64,000 nt of DNA from Pantoea alfalfae (GTDB lineage: Bacteria > Pseudomonadota > Gammaproteobacteria > Enterobacterales > Enterobacteriaceae), in the NCBI RefSeq assembly GCF_019880205.1, contig NZ_CP082292.1, positions 2,914,001-2,978,000 of the forward strand, read 5' to 3'. A program made the position numbers and the translations under genes. The notes below the pieces were generated by a model that ran no database searches, was not told the DNA's origin, and saw only the letters and a list, made by a program, of their open reading frames with translations. Below are positions 56,938 through 64,000 of the stretch, piece after piece; position 1 is the first letter of the stretch, and each line of letters opens with the position of its first letter.

Positions 56938-57531
56938 TATCCCTTCCTGTTATTGATTCTTCTGATGGTGTCGCGTCTTGCTGCTGCAGATACCCTGATG
57001 GTGCTGGGCGACAGCCTGAGCGCAGGCTATCGCATGTCTGCCACCGCTGCCTGGCCCAGCCTGCTTGATAAGCAGTGGCAGCAGAAACCAAAAGTAGTCA
57101 ACGCCAGCATCAGCGGCGACACTGCCGCACAGGGACTGGCGCGCCTGCCTGCACTATTAAAACAGCATCAGCCGCAATGGGTGTTAATCGAACTGGGCGG
57201 TAACGATGGTCTGCGCGGTTTTCCGCCTGACGCTATCGCGCAGAATCTGAGTAAAGTCATCGACGATGTCAAAGCTGCCGATGCAAAGCCGCTGCTGATG
57301 CAGATCCGTCTGCCCGCCAACTATGGCCGCCGCTACACCGAGGCGTTCAGCGGCATCTACCCTGGACTCGCGCAGCAGCATGATATTCCTCTGGTGCCCT
57401 TTTTCATGGAGCAGGTCTATCTGAAACCCGAGTGGATGCAGCAGGATGGCATACATCCCAATCCTGATGCACAGCCATTTATCGCCGGATTAATGGCAAA
57501 AGAACTGGCTCCCTTAGTTAAGCAGCCGTAG
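56905..57531 (+). CDS. tesA: Periplasmic thioesterase I/lysophospholipase L1
   Basis: SGNH-fold esterase active on acyl-CoAs, lysophospholipids and some esters. Start ATG at 56905 (MMNFNNVFRWHYPFLLL) as in E. coli; signal peptide ends near LAAADTL. Catalytic motifs: GDSLSAGYRMS (Ser), ISGDT (Gly), ELGGNDGLRG (Asn) and DGIHPN (Asp/His). 208 residues. Its 5' end lies inside ybbA on the other strand, so its promoter is within ybbA. Confidence 0.95.
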   Translation: MMNFNNVFRWHYPFLLLILLMVSRLAAADTLMVLGDSLSAGYRMSATAAWPSLLDKQWQQKPKVVNASISGDTAAQGLARLPALLKQHQPQWVLIELGGNDGLRGFPPDAIAQNLSKVIDDVKAADAKPLLMQIRLPANYGRRYTEAFSGIYPGLAQQHDIPLVPFFMEQVYLKPEWMQQDGIHPNPDAQPFIAGLMAKELAPLVKQP

Positions 57532-57561
57532 CGCGCCTGGATGCGCAAAAAGGGTAAAGAA

Positions 57562-58335
57562 ATGCAAAAAACCATTCTGATTACAGGTTGTTCCAGCGGG
57601 ATTGGCCTGGTCGCCGCGCACGATCTGCTGGCGCGCGGTTATAAGGTGATCGCCGCCTGCCGAAAAGCCGACGATGTCGCCCGCATGAACACGCTGGGTT
57701 ATACGGGCCTGCAGCTCGATCTCGACGATCCGCAGAGTGTCGATCGGGCAGCGGACACGGTGCTCGCACTCTGCGATAACCGTCTGGCCGCGCTATTCAA
57801 CAACGCCGGATTTGGTCTGTATGGCCCGTTGCGAACCCTCACCCGTCAGCAGCTGGAGCAGCAGTTTTCCAGCAACTTTTTTGGCGTCCATCAGCTGACG
57901 CTGCGACTGTTGCCGGCGCTGCAGGCCAGCGGCGATGGCCGCATTGTGAATACCAGCTCGGTACTGGGACTGATCTCCACGCCTGGCCGGGGTGCCTATG
58001 CCGCCAGCAAATATGCACTGGAAGCCTGGAGCGATGCGCTGCGGCTCGAAGTGCGCAATAGCGGCATCCGGGTCAGCCTGATTGAACCTGGCCCGATTGA
58101 GACTCGCTTTACCGACAATGTGACGCAGGGGGAACAGCATAACCCGGTGCGTAACCCGGGCATCGCGGCACGCTTTACCCTGCCAGCGGAAGCCATTCTG
58201 CCTAAGCTTCGTCACGCACTCGAGAGTAAACATCCACGTTTGCGCTATCCGGTGACGCTGATCGCACACGTCATGAGCCTGCTGAAACGGTTACTGCCAG
58301 GCTGGATGCTGGATCGCATTTTGCGCAGCCATTAA
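57562..58335 (+). CDS. ybbO: Short-chain dehydrogenase/reductase YbbO
   Basis: NAD(P)-dependent SDR, reported in E. coli to reduce aldehydes. TGCSSGIG cofactor motif near the N-terminus, NNAGFG, and the Tyr-Lys pair in [15 protein letters not shown], with Ser in NTSSVLGL. The ATG at 57562 follows AGGG by 7 bp; an ATG at 57541 would add seven residues. Same order tesA-ybbO-ybbN as E. coli. Confidence 0.92.
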   Translation: MQKTILITGCSSGIGLVAAHDLLARGYKVIAACRKADDVARMNTLGYTGLQLDLDDPQSVDRAADTVLALCDNRLAALFNNAGFGLYGPLRTLTRQQLEQQFSSNFFGVHQLTLRLLPALQASGDGRIVNTSSVLGLISTPGRGAYAASKYALEAWSDALRLEVRNSGIRVSLIEPGPIETRFTDNVTQGEQHNPVRNPGIAARFTLPAEAILPKLRHALESKHPRLRYPVTLIAHVMSLLKRLLPGWMLDRILRSH

Positions 58336-58414
58336 TCAGCCATGCGCAATAGCGCTTGAAGCCGGGCCAGTTGGCCCCATATTCTTAGAACACTTTTTGC
58401 AAAGAGACTTATCC

Positions 58415-59272
58415 ATGTCACCACACGCTTCTATCATCGACATCAACGAATCTAACCTGCAGCAGACCCTTGAGCAGTCGATGCAGCTGCCGGTGCTGTT
58501 CTACTTCTGGTCTGAGCGCAGTCAGCACTGTCAGGAGCTGACACCTGTGCTGGAGCGTCTGGCGCAGGAGTACGCGGGTCAGTTTATTCTCGCAAAACTC
58601 GATTGCGACAAAGAGCAAAGAGTCGCGTCGCAGTTTGGTCTGCGTTCAATCCCGACCGTCTACCTGTTCCAGGATGGTCAGCCGGTTGACGGTTTCCAGG
58701 GACCGCAGCCGGAAGAGGCGATCCGCGCCCTGCTGGAAAAAGTCCTGCCGCGTGAAGAAGAGCTGAAAGCGCAGCAGGCGATGGTGCTGATGCAGGAAGA
58801 TAAACCGTTGGAGGCGCTGCCGCTGTTAAAAGATGCGTGGCAGCTGAGCAACCAGTCCAGTGAGATCGGTTTCCTGCTGGCAGAAGTACTGATTACCCTG
58901 AACCGCAGCGATGAAGCAGAAGCAGTGCTAAAAGTCGTACCTTTGCAGGATCAGGATACCCGTTATCAGAGCCTGATGGCGCAGATCGATCTGCTGAAAC
59001 AGGCTGCGGATACGCCGGAGATTCAGCAGTTGCAATCCGAGCTGGAAGCGGACCCGACTAACGCCGGGCTGGCTGCTAAACTCTCGTTACAACTGCATCA
59101 GGTGGGTCGCAATGAAGAAGCACTGGAACTGCTGTTCAGCTTTCTGAAATCCGATCTCAATGCCGCAGATGGCCAGGCGCGTAAAATGCTGCAGGAGATT
59201 CTGGCGGCGCTGGGAACCGGCGATGCACTGGCTGCGCGTTATCGTCGCCAGCTCTATTCCCTGCTGTACTAA
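58415..59272 (+). CDS. cnoX: Chaperedoxin CnoX (YbbN)
   Basis: Thioredoxin domain plus TPR-like C-terminal domain; in E. coli it protects proteins from over-oxidation and passes them to GroEL and DnaK. The active site is SQHC (Ser36-Cys39) in place of CxxC, as in E. coli CnoX, so it is not a normal oxidoreductase. TPR helices follow from about residue 120 ([13 protein letters not shown]). 285 residues from the ATG at 58415. Confidence 0.95.
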   Translation: MSPHASIIDINESNLQQTLEQSMQLPVLFYFWSERSQHCQELTPVLERLAQEYAGQFILAKLDCDKEQRVASQFGLRSIPTVYLFQDGQPVDGFQGPQPEEAIRALLEKVLPREEELKAQQAMVLMQEDKPLEALPLLKDAWQLSNQSSEIGFLLAEVLITLNRSDEAEAVLKVVPLQDQDTRYQSLMAQIDLLKQAADTPEIQQLQSELEADPTNAGLAAKLSLQLHQVGRNEEALELLFSFLKSDLNAADGQARKMLQEILAALGTGDALAARYRRQLYSLLY

Positions 59273-59329
59273 CAGCAGCACCACGGGCCGAAGCGACTCG
59301 GCCCGTTAATCTGACAATGCGGAGGTTGT

Positions 59330-60244
59330 ATGATAACTGTCATTCCTGCCCTGATTATTCTGGCACTGGTAGCGGTCTGGGCAACCGTCAAGATCGTGCC
59401 ACAAGGTTTTCAATGGACGGTTGAGCGCTTTGGCCGTTATACCCGCACGCTACAGCCAGGATTAAGTCTGGTCGTGCCGTTCATGGATCGCGTCGGTCGC
59501 AAGATCAACATGATGGAACAGGTACTGGATATTCCCTCGCAGGAGATCATCTCCAAAGATAACGCCAACGTCACCATCGATGCGGTCTGTTTTATTCAGG
59601 TCGTTGATCCGGCGCGTGCCGCCTATGAAGTCAGCAATCTTGAGCAGGCGATTCTGAACCTCACTATGACCAATATGCGCACCGTGCTGGGCAGCATGGA
59701 GCTGGACGAAATGCTGTCACAGCGTGACAGCATTAATACCCGTCTGCTGCATATCGTGGATGAAGCGACCAACCCGTGGGGCGTTAAGATCACCCGTATC
59801 GAGATTCGCGACGTGCGTCCACCGCAGGAGCTTATCGGCGCGATGAATGCACAGATGAAAGCAGAGCGAACCAAGCGCGCCGATATTCTGACGGCCGAAG
59901 GGGTACGACAGGCGGCTATCCTGCGCGCTGAAGGGGAGAAGCAGTCGCAGATCCTCAAAGCGGAAGGTGAACGTACCTCGGCGTTTCTGCAGGCAGAAGC
60001 CCGTGAACGTCAGGCTGAAGCGGAAGCTAACGCCACTAAAATGGTCTCGGAAGCGATCGCGGCGGGTGATATTCAGGCTATCAACTACTTCGTGGCGCAG
60101 AAATACACCGATGCGCTGCAAAAAATCGGTGAAGGCACTAACAGCAAAGTCGTGATGATGCCGCTGGAAGCGAGCAGTCTGCTGGGGTCGATCGCGGGCA
60201 TCGGTGAACTGCTGAAGGAATCGCGTACCGAGTCGACACGCTGA
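59330..60244 (+). CDS. qmcA: SPFH/stomatin-family protein QmcA
   Basis: 304 residues, anchored by one N-terminal membrane helix ([17 protein letters not shown]). SPFH domain ([23 protein letters not shown] to about 180), then an Ala/Glu-rich coiled coil ([21 protein letters not shown]) that drives ring assembly. E. coli QmcA acts with HflKC-FtsH in membrane protein quality control. Overlaps ybbJ (TGATG), its usual NfeD partner. Confidence 0.96.
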   Translation: MITVIPALIILALVAVWATVKIVPQGFQWTVERFGRYTRTLQPGLSLVVPFMDRVGRKINMMEQVLDIPSQEIISKDNANVTIDAVCFIQVVDPARAAYEVSNLEQAILNLTMTNMRTVLGSMELDEMLSQRDSINTRLLHIVDEATNPWGVKITRIEIRDVRPPQELIGAMNAQMKAERTKRADILTAEGVRQAAILRAEGEKQSQILKAEGERTSAFLQAEARERQAEAEANATKMVSEAIAAGDIQAINYFVAQKYTDALQKIGEGTNSKVVMMPLEASSLLGSIAGIGELLKESRTESTR

Positions 60245-60690
60245 TGCTGATGGAAATCATCGCGCATCCGCACTGGTTCTGGCTGACGCTGGGTGGATTA
60301 CTGCTGGCGGCTGAGATGCTGGGCACCAGCGGTTATCTGCTGTGGAGCGGACTGGCGGCAGTTATTGTCGGCATCTTTGAGTGGCTGGTGCCAGTGAGCT
60401 GGACGACACAGGGGTCACTATTTGCCGTGCTGACACTGATTTGCGTCTTTCTGTGGTATCGCTGGATGCGCCACCGTGAAACGCATCAGACGCCCAATGC
60501 CCTGAACCAGCGCGGTAGCCAGATGATCGGGTTGCAGCTGACGCTGGATACCGCGCTGCATAACCGCACCGGTCACATACGCATCGGGGATAGCAGCTGG
60601 CGGGTTGAGGCAGAACAGGATCTGCCTGCCGGCACACCGGTCGTCGTGGTCGGCATTGAGGGGATTACGCTGCGAATTCAGCCACGCTGA
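60244..60690 (+). CDS. ybbJ: NfeD-like membrane protein YbbJ
   Basis: 148 residues. Two to three membrane helices (about 10-75) followed by a soluble OB-fold domain ([30 protein letters not shown], then [14 protein letters not shown]). NfeD proteins pair with stomatin-type proteins, here QmcA, to which it is coupled by TGATG. Its 3' end overlaps the convergent cueR end by 13 bp. Confidence 0.93.
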   Translation: MLMEIIAHPHWFWLTLGGLLLAAEMLGTSGYLLWSGLAAVIVGIFEWLVPVSWTTQGSLFAVLTLICVFLWYRWMRHRETHQTPNALNQRGSQMIGLQLTLDTALHNRTGHIRIGDSSWRVEAEQDLPAGTPVVVVGIEGITLRIQPR

Positions 60691-61082
60691 ATGCAGCACC
60701 CGGCCAGATTATTGATAATCGGGCACTCTGCGCTCTCATCGCCCGGGCAGGCGTCCGCCAGCGCCAGCAGACGAGCGCGCATGGCATGCAGCTCTTCAAT
60801 GTGCGCTGCAATTTCATCGGCTTTCTGCAGAGTGCGGGCTTTTACATCGGCACTGTGTCGCGACGGATTGTTAAACAGCGCCACCAGCTCGCGGCACTCA
60901 TCCAGCGTAAAGCCTACCTGTCGCGCCTGACGTAACAGGTTCAGTTCATCCAGATGGTGACCGTCGTAATGGCGGTAACCATTTTCACTGCGCAACGGCG
61001 GCGTCACCACCCCTTTCTCTTCGTAGAAACGAATCGCCTTGCTGGTCAGCCCGGTCTTTTTCGCCACATCGCTGATGTTCAT
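60678..61082 (-). CDS. cueR: Copper-responsive MerR-family activator CueR
   Basis: Cytoplasmic Cu(I) sensor that activates copA and other copper genes. N-terminal winged helix [24 protein letters not shown], a dimerisation helix, and the metal loop with Cys112 and Cys120 ([12 protein letters not shown]), the exact ligands of E. coli CueR, followed by a CC pair. 134 residues from the ATG at 61082. Divergent from copA. Confidence 0.96.
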   Translation of the reverse strand: MNISDVAKKTGLTSKAIRFYEEKGVVTPPLRSENGYRHYDGHHLDELNLLRQARQVGFTLDECRELVALFNNPSRHSADVKARTLQKADEIAAHIEELHAMRARLLALADACPGDESAECPIINNLAGCCIQRG

Positions 61083-61092
61083 TTTCGTCCCC

Positions 61093-61123
61093 TTGACCTT
61101 CCCCTTGATGGAAGGTTTATGCT
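61093..61123 (+). promoter_or_regulatory. CueR-controlled copA promoter
   Basis: A -35 box TTGACC (61093-61098) and -10 box TATGCT (61118-61123) are separated by 19 bp, the long spacer typical of MerR-family promoters. The operator is ACCTTCC-N7-GGAAGGT (61096-61116), a perfect dyad like that of E. coli copA. Confidence 0.93.
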
Positions 61124-61179
61124 TAAGCATGAATCGAAACTGACCAGTTGGTCAAATGGGATCACAAGAGGAGTTGATT

Positions 61180-63693
61180 ATGTCACACACTATTTCTCTG
61201 GCACTGGACGGCTTGTCCTGCGGCCACTGTGTCAAACGCGTCAAAGAGGCACTTGAGCAGCGCGACGATGTTGACCAGGCCGAGGTTACCCAACAGGAAG
61301 CGCAGGTCTCCGGTTACGCGGATGCGGCTGCACTGATCGCCACTGTTGAGCAGGCGGGCTATCACGCGACGCTGAAAACGGCGGACGCGTCCCCAAAGTC
61401 TGAACCGTTGACAGCATCGGAGCCGCCGCCGGAGGCGCTGACAACGGAGACCGCTTCTCATCCGGCAGAAAAAACATTACCCACCCATATGCTGCTGATT
61501 GAAGGCATGACCTGCGCCAGCTGCGTGAGCCGGGTGGAAAAAGCGCTGCAGCAGGTCGCAGGCGTCAGCCAGGCGCGGGTCAATCTCGGCGAGCGCAGTG
61601 CGCTGGTGCTGGGTGATGCTGACCCTGAGCAGCTGGTGGCTGCCGTTGATGCCGCGGGTTATGGCGCGCAGGTGGTGGATGACGAGCAGGAGCGACGTGA
61701 AAAGCAGCAGCACAGCGCCCGCAGCGCGATGCGGCGTTTCAGCTGGCAGGCGGCTGTCGCCTTAGCCTTTGGCGTACCGCTGATGATCTGGGGCATGGTT
61801 GGCGACAACATGATGCTCACCGACCATAACCACGGCATCTGGCTGACGCTGGGCCTCGTGACCCTGCTGATCATGGTCGTGACCGGCAGCCACTTTTATC
61901 GCAGCGCCTGGCGCAGTTTATGTAATGGCAGCGCTACCATGGATACGCTGGTAGCACTCGGCACCGGCGCGGCCTGGATTTATTCCTTTAGCGTGGTGTT
62001 GTGGCCCGACTTTTTCCCGCCGCAGGCGCGCCATCTTTATTTCGAAGCCAGCGTGATGATTCTGGGCCTGATCAATCTGGGCCATGCACTGGAGCAGCGG
62101 GCGCGTCAGCGATCGTCTAAGGCACTGGAGCGACTGCTTGATCTGACACCGGCCCAGGCGCGGCTGGTCGATCAACAGGGCGACCGACTGATCCCGGTCA
62201 GTGACGTCCAGCCCGGCATGACGCTGCGCCTGGTCACCGGCGATCGGGTGCCGGTCGATGGCGAAATCATCACGGGTGAAGCCTGGTTTGATGAAGCGAT
62301 GCTCACCGGCGAAGCGGTGCCGCAAAGCAAAAATCCGGGTGTGGCGATCTTTGCCGGAACCCTGGTGCAGGACGGCTCAGTAGAATTTATCGCCCGAGCA
62401 ACCGGGAATCACACCACCCTGTCGCGCATTATCCGGCTGGTACGTCAGGCGCAGAGCAGCAAACCCGATGTGGGCCGTCTGGCGGATCGCATCTCCGCCG
62501 TTTTTGTCCCGGTGGTGGTATTGATTGCGCTGCTCAGCGGCGCGGTGTGGTATCTGTTCGGCCCGCAGCCGCAGATTGCCTACATGCTGGTGATTGCGAC
62601 AACCGTCCTGATTATCGCCTGCCCCTGTGCACTGGGACTGGCGACGCCGATGTCGATTATTGCCGGTGTTGGCCGTGCCGCCGAGCTGGGGGTGCTGGTC
62701 CGCGACGCCGATGCGCTGCAGCGCGCCAGCCAGATCGACACCCTGGTGTTTGATAAAACCGGCACCCTGACGGCCGGAAAGCCGCAGGTCAGTGAGGTGC
62801 TGGTCTGGGGGAACGCCAGCCGTGAATCGGTATTAGCGACCGCGGCTGCGCTGGAGTTCGCCTCGGGTCATCCGCTGGCAAAAGCGATTGTCGCCGAAGC
62901 GAAACTGACTCAGCCAGCGTCGTTAGCGCAATTTCGTACAATACGCGGCAGAGGGGTCAGCGGTAGTCTGGATGGCAGAGCGCTGCTGCTGGGTAACGCT
63001 GCACTGTTGCAGGATAACGGCGTCGATTGCCGGGCGGCAGAAGCAGCGATTATGCGCCTGACACAACAGGGTGCCACCCCGGTGTTGCTGGCTGAACAGG
63101 GTCAGCTCTCCGGGCTGATCGCGCTGCGCGATCAGCTACGTCCTGAAAGCAGTGCAGCCCTTAAGCGACTGCATCAGCAGGGTTATCGCCTGATTATGCT
63201 GACCGGCGACCATGAAGATACCGCACGCGCCATCGCTGCCGAAACCGGCATTGATGAAGTGATTGCAGGCGTATTGCCTGAAGGCAAAGCGGCGGCCATT
63301 GAACAGCTACAGCAGCAGGGTCGTCGCGTCGCGATGGTCGGTGATGGCATCAATGACGCGCCTGCACTGGCGCAGGCCGATGTGGGCATTGCGATGGGTG
63401 GCGGCAGCGATGTGGCGGTAGAAACTGCGGGAATTACGCTGATGCGCGCCGATCTCAACAGCGTGGCAGATGCGTTAGCGCTCTCTTCCGCGACGCTGCG
63501 CAATATCCGGCAGAACCTGTTTGGCGCATTTATCTATAACAGTATCGGTATTCCGGTAGCCGCGGGCGTGCTCTATCCGCTGACCGGCACCCTGCTCAGC
63601 CCGATTGTTGCAGGTGCGGCGATGGCGCTCTCCTCCATTACCGTGGTCAGCAATGCTAACCGCCTGCTGCGTTACCGGCCACCGCGCCAGTAA
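61180..63693 (+). CDS. copA: Cu(+)-exporting P-type ATPase CopA
   Basis: Inner-membrane pump that expels Cu(I) to the periplasm. 837 residues from the ATG at 61180 (AGAGGAG upstream). Two N-terminal metal-binding domains with GLSCGHC (Cys14, Cys17) and GMTCASC (Cys112, Cys115), eight membrane helices, the transport motif CPC (481-483), the phosphorylation site DKTGT (Asp525), HP in SGHPLAKA and [10 protein letters not shown]. Activated by CueR at the promoter just upstream. Confidence 0.97.
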   Translation: MSHTISLALDGLSCGHCVKRVKEALEQRDDVDQAEVTQQEAQVSGYADAAALIATVEQAGYHATLKTADASPKSEPLTASEPPPEALTTETASHPAEKTLPTHMLLIEGMTCASCVSRVEKALQQVAGVSQARVNLGERSALVLGDADPEQLVAAVDAAGYGAQVVDDEQERREKQQHSARSAMRRFSWQAAVALAFGVPLMIWGMVGDNMMLTDHNHGIWLTLGLVTLLIMVVTGSHFYRSAWRSLCNGSATMDTLVALGTGAAWIYSFSVVLWPDFFPPQARHLYFEASVMILGLINLGHALEQRARQRSSKALERLLDLTPAQARLVDQQGDRLIPVSDVQPGMTLRLVTGDRVPVDGEIITGEAWFDEAMLTGEAVPQSKNPGVAIFAGTLVQDGSVEFIARATGNHTTLSRIIRLVRQAQSSKPDVGRLADRISAVFVPVVVLIALLSGAVWYLFGPQPQIAYMLVIATTVLIIACPCALGLATPMSIIAGVGRAAELGVLVRDADALQRASQIDTLVFDKTGTLTAGKPQVSEVLVWGNASRESVLATAAALEFASGHPLAKAIVAEAKLTQPASLAQFRTIRGRGVSGSLDGRALLLGNAALLQDNGVDCRAAEAAIMRLTQQGATPVLLAEQGQLSGLIALRDQLRPESSAALKRLHQQGYRLIMLTGDHEDTARAIAAETGIDEVIAGVLPEGKAAAIEQLQQQGRRVAMVGDGINDAPALAQADVGIAMGGGSDVAVETAGITLMRADLNSVADALALSSATLRNIRQNLFGAFIYNSIGIPVAAGVLYPLTGTLLSPIVAGAAMALSSITVVSNANRLLRYRPPRQ

Positions 63694-63764
63694 TCGCCGT
63701 TTCAGCGCTGTTTTTAACGCTCTGAAGTCGCTAGCATGGGGTTTTGAATCGCAAAGGACCGGGA

Positions 63765-64000
63765 ATGACAGGCAACATCTGGCGCTCACTGCGCGGCTTT
63801 ATCAGCCAACTTTTTCCCGCCAGTTACCGCTGGCCTGCGATAGATGTCCGGCTTGGCAATCGTCAACTGCATCTGGTGGGCAGTATTCATATGGGAACGC
63901 GCGATATGCAGCCGTTGCCCGCTCGCCTGCTGCATCAGTTGCAGCAGGCTGATGCGCTGATTGTGGAAGCGGATATTACGCAGGGTGGCTCACCCTTCGA
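63765..64000 (+). CDS. ybaP: TraB/GumN family protein YbaP (partial)
   Basis: The first 78 codons are in the window; the gene runs off the right edge. It starts MTGNIWRSLRGFISQLFPAS and continues RLGNRQLHLVGSIHMGTRDM, the N-terminal GSIHMG motif of TraB/GumN proteins (Tiki-like putative metalloproteases). The place after copA matches E. coli ybaP. The predicted N-terminal signal is weak in what can be seen. Confidence 0.86.
   Translation, partial: MTGNIWRSLRGFISQLFPASYRWPAIDVRLGNRQLHLVGSIHMGTRDMQPLPARLLHQLQQADALIVEADITQGGSPF

Noticed and set aside
1..64000. CRISPR arrays, rRNA genes and intact insertion sequences
   Set aside because: No regularly spaced repeats, no rRNA sequence and no transposase frame with terminal repeats were seen.

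Overview
The window is a chromosomal segment of an enterobacterium of the Erwiniaceae, most likely Pantoea or a close relative. Gene order follows the Escherichia coli chromosome in long blocks (leuS-lptE-holA-nadD-rsfS-rlmH-mrdAB-rlpA-dacA-ybeD-lipB-lipA-tatE; folD-ybcJ; cysS-ppiB-lpxH-purEK-ybbPA-tesA-ybbO-cnoX-qmcA-ybbJ-cueR-copA-ybaP). Codon use is GC-rich, and the proteins resemble but are not identical to the E. coli ones. All identifications are by reading the sequence; no search was run.

Layout. 1-13.8 kb: a plus-strand block for outer-membrane biogenesis (lptE), DNA polymerase III delta (holA), NAD synthesis (nadD), ribosome silencing and modification (rsfS, rlmH), cell elongation (mrdA, mrdB, rlpA, dacA) and lipoate (ybeD, lipB, lipA). 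Minus-strand tatE, a nitrilase-family amidase, a GNAT enzyme and cspE follow. 14-26.8 kb: small genes (a zinc ribbon, a 27-aa YohP-like membrane peptide, an 81-aa unknown), gntT opposite an iron-type alcohol dehydrogenase with two GntR-type operators between them, a HAD phosphatase, an RcnB-like protein, an orphan iron-type solute-binding protein behind a Fur-like site, sdaC, and Zn-alcohol dehydrogenase, GNAT and DUF421 genes. 27.4-31.1 kb: one 1253-codon frame that joins a glycoside-hydrolase-like domain, a glycosyltransferase and an FAD oxidoreductase. 31-40.3 kb: envelope and stress genes (AI-2E-type permease, DUF4186, cupin, lipid kinase, CorA, DUF481 outer-membrane protein, DUF1349, DUF2171, D-Ala-D-Ala dipeptidase).

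40.3-46.15 kb is an AT-richer accessory island. It carries symE with a probable SymR antisense RNA, a DUF4225-type protein between two paralogous 107-aa membrane proteins, several small lipoprotein or membrane genes and a 379-aa coiled-coil lipoprotein. It ends in the C-terminal remnant of a tyrosine integrase 18 bp from a tRNA-Arg(TCT) gene, the argU position that is a known integration site in E. coli.

46.3-64 kb returns to the conserved backbone. It includes a RecF-like AAA ATPase broken by a single in-frame amber codon, the purEK operon with a full-consensus PurR box, and the divergent cueR/copA copper system with its 19-bp-spacer CueR promoter. The most unusual items are the three-domain glycan fusion, the DUF4225 cluster in the argU island, and the amber-interrupted ATPase.
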